Source: Iris pallida
Lineage: Eukaryota; Streptophyta; Magnoliopsida; Asparagales; Iridaceae
Direction of reading: 5' to 3'
Assembly (NCBI GenBank): GCA_029216955.1
Contig: JANAVB010010791.1
Span: 9,484,221 to 9,548,220, forward strand
Length of the DNA: 64,000 nucleotides
Made by a program: the position numbers and the translations under genes. The notes below the pieces were generated by a model. That model had not been told where the DNA came from. It searched no databases and was given only the letters and a program-made list of their open reading frames with translations. The first letter of the stretch is position 1, and each line of letters opens with the position of its first letter. Below, piece after piece: positions 24,300 to 35,317 of this stretch.

Positions 24300-26549
24300 G
24301 TGGGCGGTGTCTACCACAACTGTGGTGACTCAGGGCATTACATCAGATTTTGTTCTAAACCCCTACGAAGTCAGTCGAGTAATCGCAGATGGGGCCATGG
24401 AGGACGTCGTAGTGGTAGAGGCAGATATGCTGGTAGAAAGAGGAATTATTTTGGAGGACACAAAGCAAATCTGGCAAAAAAAGGGGGAGAAAACCAACTG
24501 GCTGAAATAACACCTATTGAGAGGGAGTTCCTTGCGAGGTTACGAGGCACGAAGCTGGGTTCAGACGACAGTCAAGTCACTCTTGGGGCATCATCTACCT
24601 CGAAGGATCACATCACTTGCTTTGTCCAAACCAACACAGGTTTACCTGCGCGTGCTCTTGCATCTGTCCATCAGCCAGGTTGGATTATGGACTCTGGGGC
24701 ATCTCGCCATGCCACGGGATCCCGCAGTGAGTTCCAGGACTATATTCGCCTACCGATGTCGGAGAGCATTCAAACTGCTGATGGTACCTCCAGACCTGTA
24801 ATGGGTAAAGGCACTATCGCATGCACCCCTTCCATCACTCTCACCATTGTCTTACATTCTCCATCTTTTCCTGTCAATCTTATATCTATTAGTACCATTA
24901 TCCTAGATCTAAACCGTATTGTTTTCTTTGACATTCCTAAGGTAACTTTTTAGGAGAAGGGGACAGGACGATGACTCGGGACTGGCACATGGCATAAGGG
25001 GCTATGGTACTTGGACAGGACCGGACTGGACAAAGCATTGGCATCTCTAGTTGCAGACGCACAACCGGACGCTTTACGTCGCAGTGTAGAAGACGAATTT
25101 CTCCTCCACCACCAGCGTGTCGGGCATTCTTCCTTCAAAGTTATTAGTCGAATATATCCGTCCTTATATCAAAGGGCTAATAAAGAGAAGTTATTTTGTA
25201 ATGCATGTGAGCTAGAAAAACATACCAGAAGCACGTATGTGAGCTCGGGGAAAAAAAGTTCAGCTGCATTCGATATGATACATTCGGACGTATGGGGCCC
25301 TTGTCCTACAACCGGTATTAACGATTTTCGATGGTTCATCACTTTTATTGACTGTTATACCAGCGTGACATGGGTCTACCTTATGAAGAATAAAAGTGAC
25401 GTCTTTGAGGCTTTTCGGGATCTTTATCGCCGGGTGGAAACACAATATACCGCCAAAATTAAGTGTCTACGTTCTGACAATGGGACAGAGTATACTAATA
25501 AGAGGGTTGCTGAGTATTTATCTACTCATGGAATACTACATCAAACTTTATGTGCCTATACACCGGCACAAAATGGTGTGGCCGAACGGAAGAACAGGCA
25601 CCTGCTGGAGGTCGCACGGACGATGATGCTTGCTTTGAATGTCCCGAAACACTTATGGGGGCAGGCTGTATTGACGGCCTCTTATCTCATCAACAGAATG
25701 CCATCCCAGGTATTGGACTGGAAGACACCGTTGTAGATGCTTACTGGTGCAACAACGTACACTGTTCTACCGAAAGTATTTGGGTTTGTGTGTTTTGTCC
25801 AAGATAATAGGCCAGGAGTTGGCAAACTGGATCCTAGAGCGGTTAAGTGTGTCTTTGTCGAGTACACGGTGACTCAGAAGGGATATGCATGTTGGAGCCC
25901 AGTTGAGCGGAAGCTGTTTGTAAGCATGGACGTTATATTCAGAGAGCAGGAACCATACTATGGTTCGGATGAAGGTTCAGTGTTTGGTGACACATCTAAT
26001 ATAGCGGGTGTAAGACGTAAGGGGGAGATAAAAAGTCCAATCGTGGTAGTCGGATCAGTCCCGTGCCCGGTCGTAGAAAATTGGATGAAAGGAGGCGAGA
26101 GCAGTGACTCCGATACGGAGAATGAAGAAGAAGATACATATGTTACGCAGGGGGAGAAGCAGACAAGGAAAAAAGAGCTGCAGAAGTCGAGTACTGTGCC
26201 TTCAGTGCCTACTGTACCAAGTCCCTTCCCAGTGCCTACTGTACCAAGTCCCTCGTCTACTCCTGCCCCAACTCTTGAAGATGTTGCCCCCGTACTGAAT
26301 CACTCTGATTCTAATGCGGATCTCTCCGGCTCGAATGGTATGATCTCTCCACCACCTATTGCTCCCTTAAGGAGATCTTCTCGCATCAATGCGGGTAAGG
26401 CTCCTAGTCTGTATGATGATTATGAACATGATATTGCCAACTTTTTGTCTTATTCTAACATTTCTCCGAATTATCGAACCTTCATTGCATCGTTAGACTC
26501 TACTTCTTTGTCTAAGTGTTGGCAGGAAGCAAAGAAAGATCCAAGGTGA
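24300..26549 (+). pseudogene. pol: Copia pol: zinc knuckle, protease, integrase
   Basis: One frame runs through this part but is broken by stops at 24951 (TAG), 24972 (TGA), 25734 (TAG) and 26547 (TGA). Order: damaged zinc knuckle, protease with 'WIMDSGASRHATG' (Asp-Ser-Gly, about 24687), GAG-pre-integrase with HHCC zinc ligands ('LLHHQRVGHSS', 'FCNACELEKHTR'), and integrase core with Asp in 'HSDVWGP', Asp in 'RSDNGTEY' and Glu in 'GVAERKNR'. A Ser/Pro-rich linker with a duplicated 'PVPTVPSP' follows (26190-26260). The catalytic residues are intact; only the stops disable it. Confidence 0.92.
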
Positions 26550-28024
26550 AAAGCTGCAATGATGGAAGAACTTGGGGCACTAGAGAAAAATAAAACATGG
26601 GAGCTGGTTCCATTACCCAAAAGAAAGAAAGCTGTGGGATGCAAATGGGTGTACACAGTGAAGGCGACTCCAAAAGGAAAATTAGAGAGGTACAAGGCGA
26701 GGTTGGTTGCAAAAGGATACACACAATCATATGGCATCGACTTTGATGAGTCGTTTGCCCCAGTAGCAAAGATGAGCACGGTGAGAACTCTGGTTTCCAT
26801 TGCAGCAAACTATGGGTGGAAGCTATATCAGTTAGATGTGAAGAATGCCTTTCTCCATGGGGACTTGCAAGAAGAAGTATACATGGAACCCTCGCCAGGG
26901 TGCTACACGACAGAATCAGACGGAGGGACGTCGCATGGTAAAGTATGTAAACTAAAGAAGTCGCTATACGGGCTCAAATCTCCTCGAGCCTGGTTTGAAA
27001 GATTCAGAAAGGTTTTTACAGATCATACGGTCTTTCTCCAGCATGCAAGAGGCCACATCACTATACCTACTGTATATGTAGATGATATAGTAATCACAGG
27101 TGATGATGAAGTCAAGATTACTAAGCTGAAGCCAAAACTCGTAAAAGAGTTTGAGGTGAAGGATTTAGGAGCAATGAGGTACTTTTTGGGTATCGAGGTG
27201 TGTGACGACAAACAAGGAATTGTTCTCTCACAAAGAAAATATGTATTATATCTGCTAAATGAGACAGGGATACTGGGATGCAAAGCAGTAGTCACTCTAA
27301 TTGACCAGAAATGCAAGTTGGAAGCCGAAGCAGGAGAGCCTGTTGATCGTGAAAGGTATCAAAGACTTGTAGGGAGATTGATTTATCTGGGGTATACTCG
27401 CCCTGATATCTTATTTGTGGTAAGTGTAGTGAGTCACTACATGCATAATCCAAGAACGGGTCATATGGAAGCAGTGTTTCAAATCTTGAGATATCTGAAA
27501 GGGACGTCGAAAAAAGGACTATGGTTCACGAAGAATGGACGCATAGAAGTTGAGGGATACTGCGATGCAGACTGCGCAAGCTGTATAGACGACAGAAGGT
27601 CTACCACGGGGTACTGTATTTTTGTAGGAGGAAACCTGGTCTCATGGAGGAGCAAAAAACAGTCAGTGGTAGCACGGTCGTCAGCTGAAGCAGAATACAG
27701 AACAATGGCTCTGGGAGTGTCAGAGTTGCTGTGGGTGAAAGCCCTGCTGACAGAGTTGAAGATGGACAAGGGAGCACCGTTACATCTTCTGAGCGATAGT
27801 CAAGCTACAATAAGTATAACAACCCAGTTCAGCATGACAGAACGAAGCACATCGGGATCGATCGATTCTTCATCAAGAAGAAGCTAGAACAAGGGACACT
27901 GAAGATTGACCATGTTCGCTCAGAAGAACAAGTTACAGGCTGTCTGACTAAGGGTCTTAGTTCATTGAGTCTGTCAAAGTTATGTAACAAGATTGGGATG
28001 ATTAATATCTATCGTCCATCTTGA
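26550..28024 (+). pseudogene. pol: Copia pol: reverse transcriptase and RNase H
   Basis: Continues in the same frame after the TGA at 26547. RT motifs are 'WELVPLPKRKKAVGCKWVY', 'YKARLVAKGYTQ', 'QLDVKNAFLHGDL' and the catalytic 'YVDDIVITGDD' (about 27076). RNase H has 'GYCDADCASCIDDRRSTTGY', 'SSAEAEYRTMA' and 'LLSDSQATI'. A one-base shift near 27815 moves the last about 70 codons ('DRFFIKKKLEQGTLKIDHV', 'CLTKGLS') to another frame, ending in the TGA at 28022-28024. The normal frame instead stops at 27887. Confidence 0.92.
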
Positions 28025-28031
28025 GGGGGAG
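28022..28031 (+). other. Copia polypurine tract
   Basis: TGAGGGGGAG sits immediately before the 3' LTR, the priming site for plus-strand DNA. Confidence 0.85.
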
Positions 28032-28153
28032 TATTGAGAACCAATAAGGGACTTTAGTCCCACATCGGAAGATGTATTGTGAAGAGGAGTTGGACCCTCT
28101 ATAAGTAGTGGCAATAGCCTATCAATAAAATCATCCCATAATTATTCTCTACA
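28032..28153 (+). repeat. Copia 3' LTR
   Basis: Starts TATTGAGAACC (terminal TG changed to TA) and ends TTCTCTACA. It is the 122-bp partner of 22511-22632. Confidence 0.95.
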
Positions 28154-28158
28154 AAGGT
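28154..28158. repeat. Right TSD of the copia element (aaggt)
   Basis: Matches 22506-22510. Confidence 0.9.
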
Positions 28159-28212
28159 AAAATTGATGGATACAAAAATTAGGATTTTTTTATAAAAAAA
28201 TTAAGAGCATTT

Positions 28213-28515
28213 AAGGCGTGCAAAATATGCCCTATTTGTTTGTATTTGATACTTTTCACGAAAAACAATAAATATCATGATTTATGTAATAACGACGTGC
28301 ATAAGTATACCATAATTGCTTGCTTGTACGGCATGCAAAAACATGCCATAATTGACTTTTCACGACACACAATGCATGTCGTAAATGACTATAGACGTCG
28401 CACAAATAGAGTTTCTATGGCACGCAAATTAAGTCGTTAAACGTGCCAATTTTTTACGGCACAGGCTAATACGGCGCGATCATGCGCGCCGTAAAAACAT
28501 ATTTTTCCTGTAGTA
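28213..28515 (+). mobile_element. Right terminus of a CACTA (En/Spm-type) DNA transposon
   Basis: About 300 bases are filled with sub-terminal repeats of the form 'acggca(c/t)gcaaa' and their inverses ('ggcgtgcaaaatatgcc', 'cggcatgcaaaaacatgcc', 'tggcacgcaaatta'). They end at TTTTTCCTGTAGTA, one base from the usual CACTA terminus CTGTAGTG. A perfect 9-bp-arm inverted repeat lies just inside (28470-28493). Orientation and position fit the TNP1-like gene at 17306, with the copia copy inserted between. The left terminus was not found. Confidence 0.7.
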
Positions 28516-29148
28516 TAATAACTAAGCATACTCATGTTATAGAAACCATAACCATGTTATGCAATAACATCAAATTACCCATACTTACCTTCCGATCTTC
28601 CCTGTTTATCGCAATAATATACTTTATCACATATGAACTCAGTGCCATGCTTTCAAGACATAATATCACATGTTGCATTGTAATACTTGCATCTATATAA
28701 GCCAAATCTTATGCTTAATATCTACGTTACGTGTCATACGTCCACTTCGTGACTCAATATAATGATATGCACGCGAATTTCCACTAGCATGCCGACTTAA
28801 TTTATATGAAGGTTACTGACATGACAACCCATCTTGGACTTGTAGCTTGATGTAGACGGGATCCTTGTAGCGTAGGTAGAGCCCCGTTGAAGTCCCTAAT
28901 CACCCGTGCTAAAATATAGAACATCTATCACATTGCCTCCATAGCCCCGGGATACCGTTTGAGGAACCGAGGCCCTTATGCACAAGTTATCCATGACCAT
29001 GCAAGGTATCTACTCAATCTTACCATCCTATTCAAGCTATTACTTATCTCCATGTTTCCATCTCTACGTAGCTCCCAGACTATGGACTGCTATGTATCAA
29101 TATTTTTATTTCAAACTCAGGAGCGGTTATTTTATAGCCCTCATGTAC
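28516..29148. other. No gene recognised between CACTA terminus and LTR E
   Basis: AT-rich sequence with no long frame or known domain. It may be old LTR remnant but I could not place it. Confidence 0.4.
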
Positions 29149-30563
29149 TGTAACGCCCCAGTCCCAAAATATGTAGAACTAGAATACGTATACATGTCAG
29201 CTATGTATCAAGTGGACTCCAGCCTAGCCCAAATTCGTATAAGCATTATCCAGCAAATCAACTAACATATATCTATCTCAATCTATAGAATATATCATAT
29301 AAAGAATAAACAATATGTGTCATGACCTATCCAATAACGTATATGTTTGAGTAGACCCGAAGAAAAATATAGGTCTACAAAACTAGAATAAATATTGAAA
29401 TGCAAGTAATGGATAAAATATAAATTTATGATAAATACCTGAATCAAAAATAGCAACACCTCCCTGATCAACGGACTATCTCTGCACAACCATCTACCTA
29501 GAGAGATCACCAGGTCCTCAGAGGGACGTAGCAAGGTACGTAATATACATGTCAAGTAACAGTAAAACGAATATACATATAATAAAGGATAACTACCATA
29601 ACCATCTAAGTACAAAATATAGTTGAGGACAATCCTAATTCCAGGCCCAGCCAAACCGACAATCACTCATGGCACCGTGTCGTAATACCAATGAGTGAAC
29701 ATGAAACAACTCCAAGGCTTTGCTACAGAGACTGTGGCATACAAAAATAACCAAACCCCAATGAGAAAGCATGGTCACGAGTCACGACAGCTAGGTACAG
29801 AGTCTTCCCCATTCCATGTTCTAGAACTATCCAGTCAAGTCAAGTATGAATCATGTACCAGTAACAAGTAACACGAGCTAGTGCTACATGATATCATAGA
29901 GTCCATAGCCATGAATATCTCATATCAGACTTCGTATCATATCGTCATCATCTATCATGTCCGTGTCATGTGGTTCATCATGTCACTAGATACAAATTTA
30001 ACATATCGTCATGCCTAGTGTCGATACCCGATATCTAAAAATAGACATCGGTACCCAAATACTAATTGGACGGAAAGTACCAACTATTTCTATGTCATGA
30101 TATATATGAAATAAGAGAAAAAATGAACATGTACTAAAACTTGGCAAGGTACGCTTGCCTATATCCTGCAGCTTGTTTTGCAAAAGAGATGTTGTTGTTC
30201 CTTCGGTTTCCTCGCCACGAACTCCTATATGACATCAACAATCACAATCAAGGCTTCATATCAATGGACACTACTTCTATGGTCTAACTATTTCATATGA
30301 CCCATCCTAGAAGTCATCATAGCTATGCACCCATTAAGTACCGAATTATTCTAATAAAATATAATATCTATAATTATTAAATATTTACTATAAATTATGG
30401 AAAAATAATGGAAAATACGTTAAATATAATTTGCATAGGCTATTTATAAGAAAATCTCATGAACTAGTTACTAGTTCAATTGGTTCACACAACTTGCCAA
30501 TTTTTTTGACAAAATAGATCGACTCGATCATAACAAAGATTGGTTTGTAAATTTTGAAATAAT
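29149..30563 (-). repeat. LTR of element E, distal part (split by the Tekay element)
   Basis: The minus strand ends GGGACTGGGGCGTTACA at 29149. The last about 100 bases and the segment near 29480-29540 ('ctctgaggacctggt(g/t)atctct' on the minus strand) match solo LTR C at 10320-10413 and 10015-10045. It continues, after the Tekay element, at 55165-57029; 'ataat' at the break is the Tekay TSD. The combined length is about 3.28 kb. Confidence 0.75.
30559..30563. repeat. Left TSD of the Tekay-type element (ataat)
   Basis: Repeated at 55160-55164. Confidence 0.9.
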
Positions 30564-31554
30564 TGTAACGCCCGTAGGTCGTATTACGTATTTTTGGTTT
30601 ACGTGTACGTATTTTGACTCATATTGCGTGTCTCATTGCATGGTTTATTTTGGCATTTCAATTGCTTGGTTTGGGTTCGGTTGGGTTTGGTCTGGTTGGG
30701 TTTGGTTTGAGTTAGTATGCAAACCCCTACCTACCACCATCCCCCATTTATTAACCCAACAACCCTTCTCTCTCCTCATTCATTTCCCATTACTACTCTT
30801 CTTCCTTCTTCATTTCTCCACCGACCACCCGCAGTTGGCAAGTGCAACTTGCTTCATCGAGGAACTCAAATTTTGTTGTTCCATTGTCTTCCTCACGAGA
30901 TTCTAAGACACTTTAGTACTTAGCATTTTTAATTTCCGTAACTCATTTCATGTAGATCTAAGTTTTAGTATTATTGATCTTCATGGTTTTGATCTACTAG
31001 ACTTGGTTGTTTTCGAAATGGGGAGTTCCATGTGGTGGGAATTTCAATTTTACGCAAGTTTGGCTCTTGAATAGCGAGATTTCACCGAGACTCGACCGAG
31101 ATGAGGCTTTCTTGAGCTTTTACGCCTGCTCGTACCGGCCTTGGGGAGAAGATGCAATTTTACGCACACGTTCTTACGTGTTAGCGTAGTATTTAGTTTT
31201 TATGCACACGTTTTACGTGCCCGCGTATTAATTACCCTTTACGCACACGCATTTGCGTGCCAGCGTAATCGCTTCTACGCCGAGTTCATTCGAACTCTAT
31301 ACAGGGGCTACTCCGCTAGGGTGGAGTGCTTGCTCGCGTAGAGCTCCGCTCGCGTAGAGCGTTTGTCCGCGTAGAGTCTTGCCTGTATGCTTCTTTGCTT
31401 GCGTAAAGTGCTTGCTCACGTAGAATCCCACCCACCTGCTCTCTTGCTCGCGTAGAGCTGCCTATCCTTAGGTCTTGCCCGCGTAGAGCTGTTTTACGCT
31501 CGGGGTCTCTTAGGCCTAGCGTAGTCTTGCCCGCTTAGATACTTTGAGTCCCTA
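30564..31554 (+). repeat. Tekay 5' LTR, part 1
   Basis: Aligns with 52658-53626 of the 3' LTR. It stops at 'gagtccctat', where the Tat element inserted. It includes a GCGTAGAG/TTTACGC short-motif array (about 31150-31540). The Pro/Ser-rich frames at 30628-30923 lie within the LTR and recur as LTR sequence near 52720. Confidence 0.92.
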
Positions 31555-33427
31555 TTGAAGAAGCATGGAATTTCAGGACCAGAAATCCTATGCGCCAGAC
31601 ACTACATGTGCCAGAGCTCGGACAGAGTACTTCACAGCAAAAACATCGAATATAGACATTGAAAATGAACTTTTTATTACATATAAAAGTCTATTACATG
31701 TCTAAGAAAAGATTGTACAAAGAAGAATTTCTACAAAGAAAAGATCCTAAGTCTACAGCCAGCAGCCATCATGCGCCCTCAAATAGGCGCATCGATCACC
31801 ATGCGCCCCCAGTCAGGCGCATCCCACCATGCACCCTCAGCAAGGCGCATCCTTTTCAGCAGCTCAGTTATGTGCATCCCAGTTATGTGCATCCCTTTAG
31901 CAGTCCAGTTATGTGTCGCTCTTCCAGCCAGGCTCACCGCCGTCTAAATGCTTCGACTAATGAAGCATTTATTGAGCAGAACGAGGGTGGCAATCAACCC
32001 TCTAGCCGAGGAAGGGAGAAGAGCACCGCAAGCCGACCTGTGGCCAGGGGAGGCTTCGAAAGAGCCTCCAAACACCCAGGAAGACCGTGATCGAAACCGC
32101 GGCTAAAGGAGCAGCTTTCAACACAACCAGAATAGGCTACTCCCATTTTGAAGGAAGAAAGAGCCACCAAAGCCGTAGCACCGCCATTCCGATCTACGAC
32201 TCTTCCTGCACAACGAAGACGAGGCTCGAGCATCCCTATCTTTGGATGTAACAGGCACCTTCCGCCTGCCTCAGAAGCCCTCGACTCCGGCTTTTGGATG
32301 TAACAGTCACCTTCAAGTGCATCAATGAAGACATTGCATCGTATCTTCACCCTCGGGAGCATCTCATCAACAGAATGCATCCGAGTAAACGAATTCATGT
32401 CAGAAGGACATGAGAGAACGAGAAGCAAACTCTCTCCATGCCACTATTTATAGGCCGGGCAAATCAAACCCATGCGCCAAGTGGATGGCTCTCCGAATTC
32501 CGTGCAATGAATTTGCATTAATGGATGAACCGGACGCTTCGAATTCAGCTAAGTCAAAACCGCTATTTAAAGCACTCGAAGATCGTAACAGTCGCACCAT
32601 TAAAGACGTGTCACGAAGCAGATGCGCCGGCCAGACCGCGCATTACACAGACGTGCCCTTCAACATCAAGCGCATCACACAGACGCGCCCTTCAGTACCA
32701 AGCACATCACAGGGATGCGCCCCCCATGCGTCCCCATACGCCTAGTGGAACGCCAACCGACGCGTCCACTCAGCTGTCCATCGAATGTCACAAACATTAA
32801 ATGCTGAACTGACAGAGTTGGCAGCACGCCTCCCGAAGTCTGAACAGTTCAGAAGATAAAGCGTCGCCAACGTCAGCATCATCATTACTTTCCTCCGACG
32901 GCTACTGCCACGTGGCCACTCAACCACTCGCATGCGCCTCTGCAGCCATGCGCCCAAATCTGCATGTGCCTCAAAAGCCATGCGCCTCAGACTTTTCACT
33001 GATCCCTAAAGACAGAAGGAAAGTCACCATTAAAGCTCTACATGCGCCTCAAAAGCCATGCGCCCCAGACTTCTCTCTGATCCCGAAAGACATGAGTTAA
33101 GTCACTTCTGAAGCCTCGCATGCGCCTCAAAAGCCATGCGCCCCGAATGGTTCGTGACTCCTAAAGGTTACGAGCCAAAGCCTCCTCATGCGCCAAATCC
33201 TAGGCGCATCCTACCAGATCATTCCCCACCAAATCAGAGATCTCTGAGCCATGGGTCGATGACACGTGTCCTTTGACTCGACTCACACAAGATCTCAACA
33301 ACAGAAAGATCTTCTCCTCTGCTACGTGCCGGTCCACAACAGCAGTATGAAGAATTCAACCCCTCGATCAGGGCGCATCGTTCATGCGCCTCCATCAGCA
33401 ATCAACACGTAGCGTCCCCGCGTACAG
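31555..33427 (+). repeat. Tat 5' LTR, truncated at its 3' side
   Basis: Matches 44137-46008 of the 3' LTR almost base for base. It lacks the last 369 bases, which hold the TATA box, R and U5. It is rich in ATGCGCC and GGCGCAT. The frames at 31659-33100 recur identically in the 3' LTR (44240-45681) and are not genes. Confidence 0.95.
31771..31850 (+). repeat. Three tandem 22-nt inverted repeats (ATGCGCC - 8 nt - GGCGCAT)
   Basis: Units at 31771-31792, 31801-31822 and 31829-31850 (the last with one arm mismatch). A fourth identical-length unit is at 33188-33209. All recur in the 3' LTR (44352-44431). Confidence 0.85.
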
Positions 33428-35317
33428 CCCCCAGCAGCCAATAAGCAGAAGCAGATAGAGGCCCGCTTCGACAGGCCTCTACGAAAGGAGAATGCTTCGG
33501 GGCTAGCTAAGCCCCAAAATTTTGACATACTGGCACAATTGGCCAGTACTCCTGCCCGTCTATCTCTGTTCGAGCTCCTTCGTCTTTCCAAGGACTCCCG
33601 AGAAGCTCTCTGTGAAGCTCTGAAGGATGCTGAATCCTTTCTCAGTCAGGTCAAGCAGCCTAAAGATCTCCCGACTGTATGCACGCACTGTCATTGTGCA
33701 GATGAGGTTATCCCCAATATAATCTTCACCCAACAAGACATGCTGCTCAAACACAACCGACACAACAGGCCGCTGTACTATGCAGGGTATATCGGTTCAG
33801 TCAAGGTGAAGCGGATTCAGATCGATCCAGGGTCTTCCCTCAGCATCATCCTGAAGACGCTGCTCTCAACACTGGAGATCCCAATGTACCGGTTGGCGCC
33901 TTCCAATATAACTATCAGCGGCTTCAACGCCAGCAAAAGCGAACCACTGGGCAAAATACGACTAAAGTGCCACATCGGTAACCTCAGAACCGAGGTCACT
34001 TGTTATGTCGTGGACGCTGAAAACAACTACAACCTTCTGTTGGGTCGCCCATGGCTGCATGAATACATGGTGGTGCCGTCCACGCTCCACCAATGTATGA
34101 AGTACGTGTCCACCAACAACGTCATCCATACGGAGTTCGCGGACATAGACCCTTTTAAAGGGATTGAAGCCTACTTCACCGATGCTGACTTATACAAATC
34201 ACTTGACGGGGAGGAAGCCAATGATGCTGACGACGAAGCAGAAACGGCAGCAGAGCTGGACATGGAGCCTGAGGTCACTCCCGATGCTCCTTTGAAGATC
34301 CGACTCAAAGGCAAACCGCCTCAGAAGTTGCCTCCCATGAGCATTAAGCTACCCGGGAAACCACCAGCTGCTCCTGAAGCTCCCTTGAAGATACGCCTCA
34401 AGGGAAAGCCGCCTCAGACATCGGCTCCCCTTGTGGCAAAACTACAAGGGAAGGCGCCAATCACCGGAGGCACAGCGGAGGCACCTCTGAAGGTGCGTCT
34501 TAAGGGCAAGCCACCGCCATCGCAGCCGCCAGAGAAGGCCCACGTAGTCCTCTCGGACTCCAAAGCCAACGCTGTGGTGGACTCTCCCGATCCTACTCCA
34601 GTGCTTACAGACAAAGAGTTGGGGGAATATATCTCGGCTAATGTAGATGCCCCTTCTCTGGACAATGTAATCCCGCGGGATAAAATCTCATATTTCATCA
34701 ATAACAGAGTGTCTTTTAATTATTCTAGTCTTCCACATTGGAATGCCATGTATACATTAGATAATGCTCTACGGTCGTTGCAAACACAAATAACGACCGT
34801 CCATCATGTAAATCGAGTAGTCCCGTCCCAAGGGGTCTGTTACATAGTCCCACCACGGAGTCGAGATAAAAAATCCACCATCTTCGGCAAGGTTGAGCGT
34901 CATCAAGACCTCCCGCCACTCGAGCCAGAACCAGATGCCAGCAGAATGCAACTCTATCGGTACACGGACAAGGCAAAGTACCTCATCCAACAGATGGGTT
35001 ACGACCTAAAAAGCGACAAAGGCCTGAACTACGGCAAGGGTCGACGTCTCCCTCTCCGGCTTCCAACACCTAAAGGAAAGCCGCAGGACTATTACAATCG
35101 AACTCGACGGGGGGTAGGCTATGTCACGCCACCGTCAACTCCTGAGAGTTCAGACGCGGAAGAGGTAGAACATTCTCACTCGTCCGAAGCATCAACCTGG
35201 GATTTCGATACCAGCATCGGATCAGTCTTCAAGAAAGTGCTGTCAGCCAACATGACATCAGCACAACCTCAAGAAGATGAAGGCCAAGCGCCGAAATTCT
35301 TCGAAGAAGAACCCTAG
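33427..35317 (+). pseudogene. Tat gag remnant and protease, with repeat-bearing linker
   Basis: The frame is already open at the deletion junction, so there is no authentic start. The first about 50 codons ('IEARFDRPLRKENASGLAKP', 'FDILAQLASTPARLSLFELL') match the end of the separate Tat-type gag at 57200-57350. The protease follows: 'VKVKRIQIDPGSSLSIIL' (catalytic Asp about 33825), then 'YNLLLGRPWLHEY'. Next comes a linker with three copies of an about 32-residue Pro/Lys-rich unit headed 'APLK(I/V)RLKGKPP' (about 34284-34545), and a pre-RT segment with 'FGKVERHQDLPPLEPE'. It ends with TAG 35315-35317; the same frame goes on into RT. Confidence 0.88.

Larger units (their letters stand above)
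22511..28153 (+). mobile_element. Ty1/copia retrotransposon, probably Ale/Retrofit lineage, disabled
   Basis: Complete structure: 122-bp LTRs, a tRNA-iMet primer site, a gag-protease-integrase-RT-RNase H order that defines copia, a polypurine tract and a 5-bp TSD. Total length is 5.64 kb. The lineage guess rests on the very short LTRs and on RNase H phrases such as 'RRSTTGYCIFVGGNLVSWRSKK'. It lies in the presumed CACTA element. At least four in-frame stops and two frameshifts make it non-autonomous. Confidence 0.95.

Noticed and set aside
29318..29340. TGTCATGACC as a second LTR end within LTR E
   Set aside because: Similarity to solo LTR C continues past it (29480-29540), so the LTR is not interrupted there.
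31771..31850. CRISPR-like regularly spaced repeats
   Set aside because: Plant retroelement LTR context, hairpin units only 22 nt with 7-8 nt gaps, no cas genes.
31659..33100. Several plus and minus ORFs of 60-144 codons that recur at 44240-45681
   Set aside because: Both sets lie in the two Tat LTRs; duplication comes from the LTR pair, not from a gene family.
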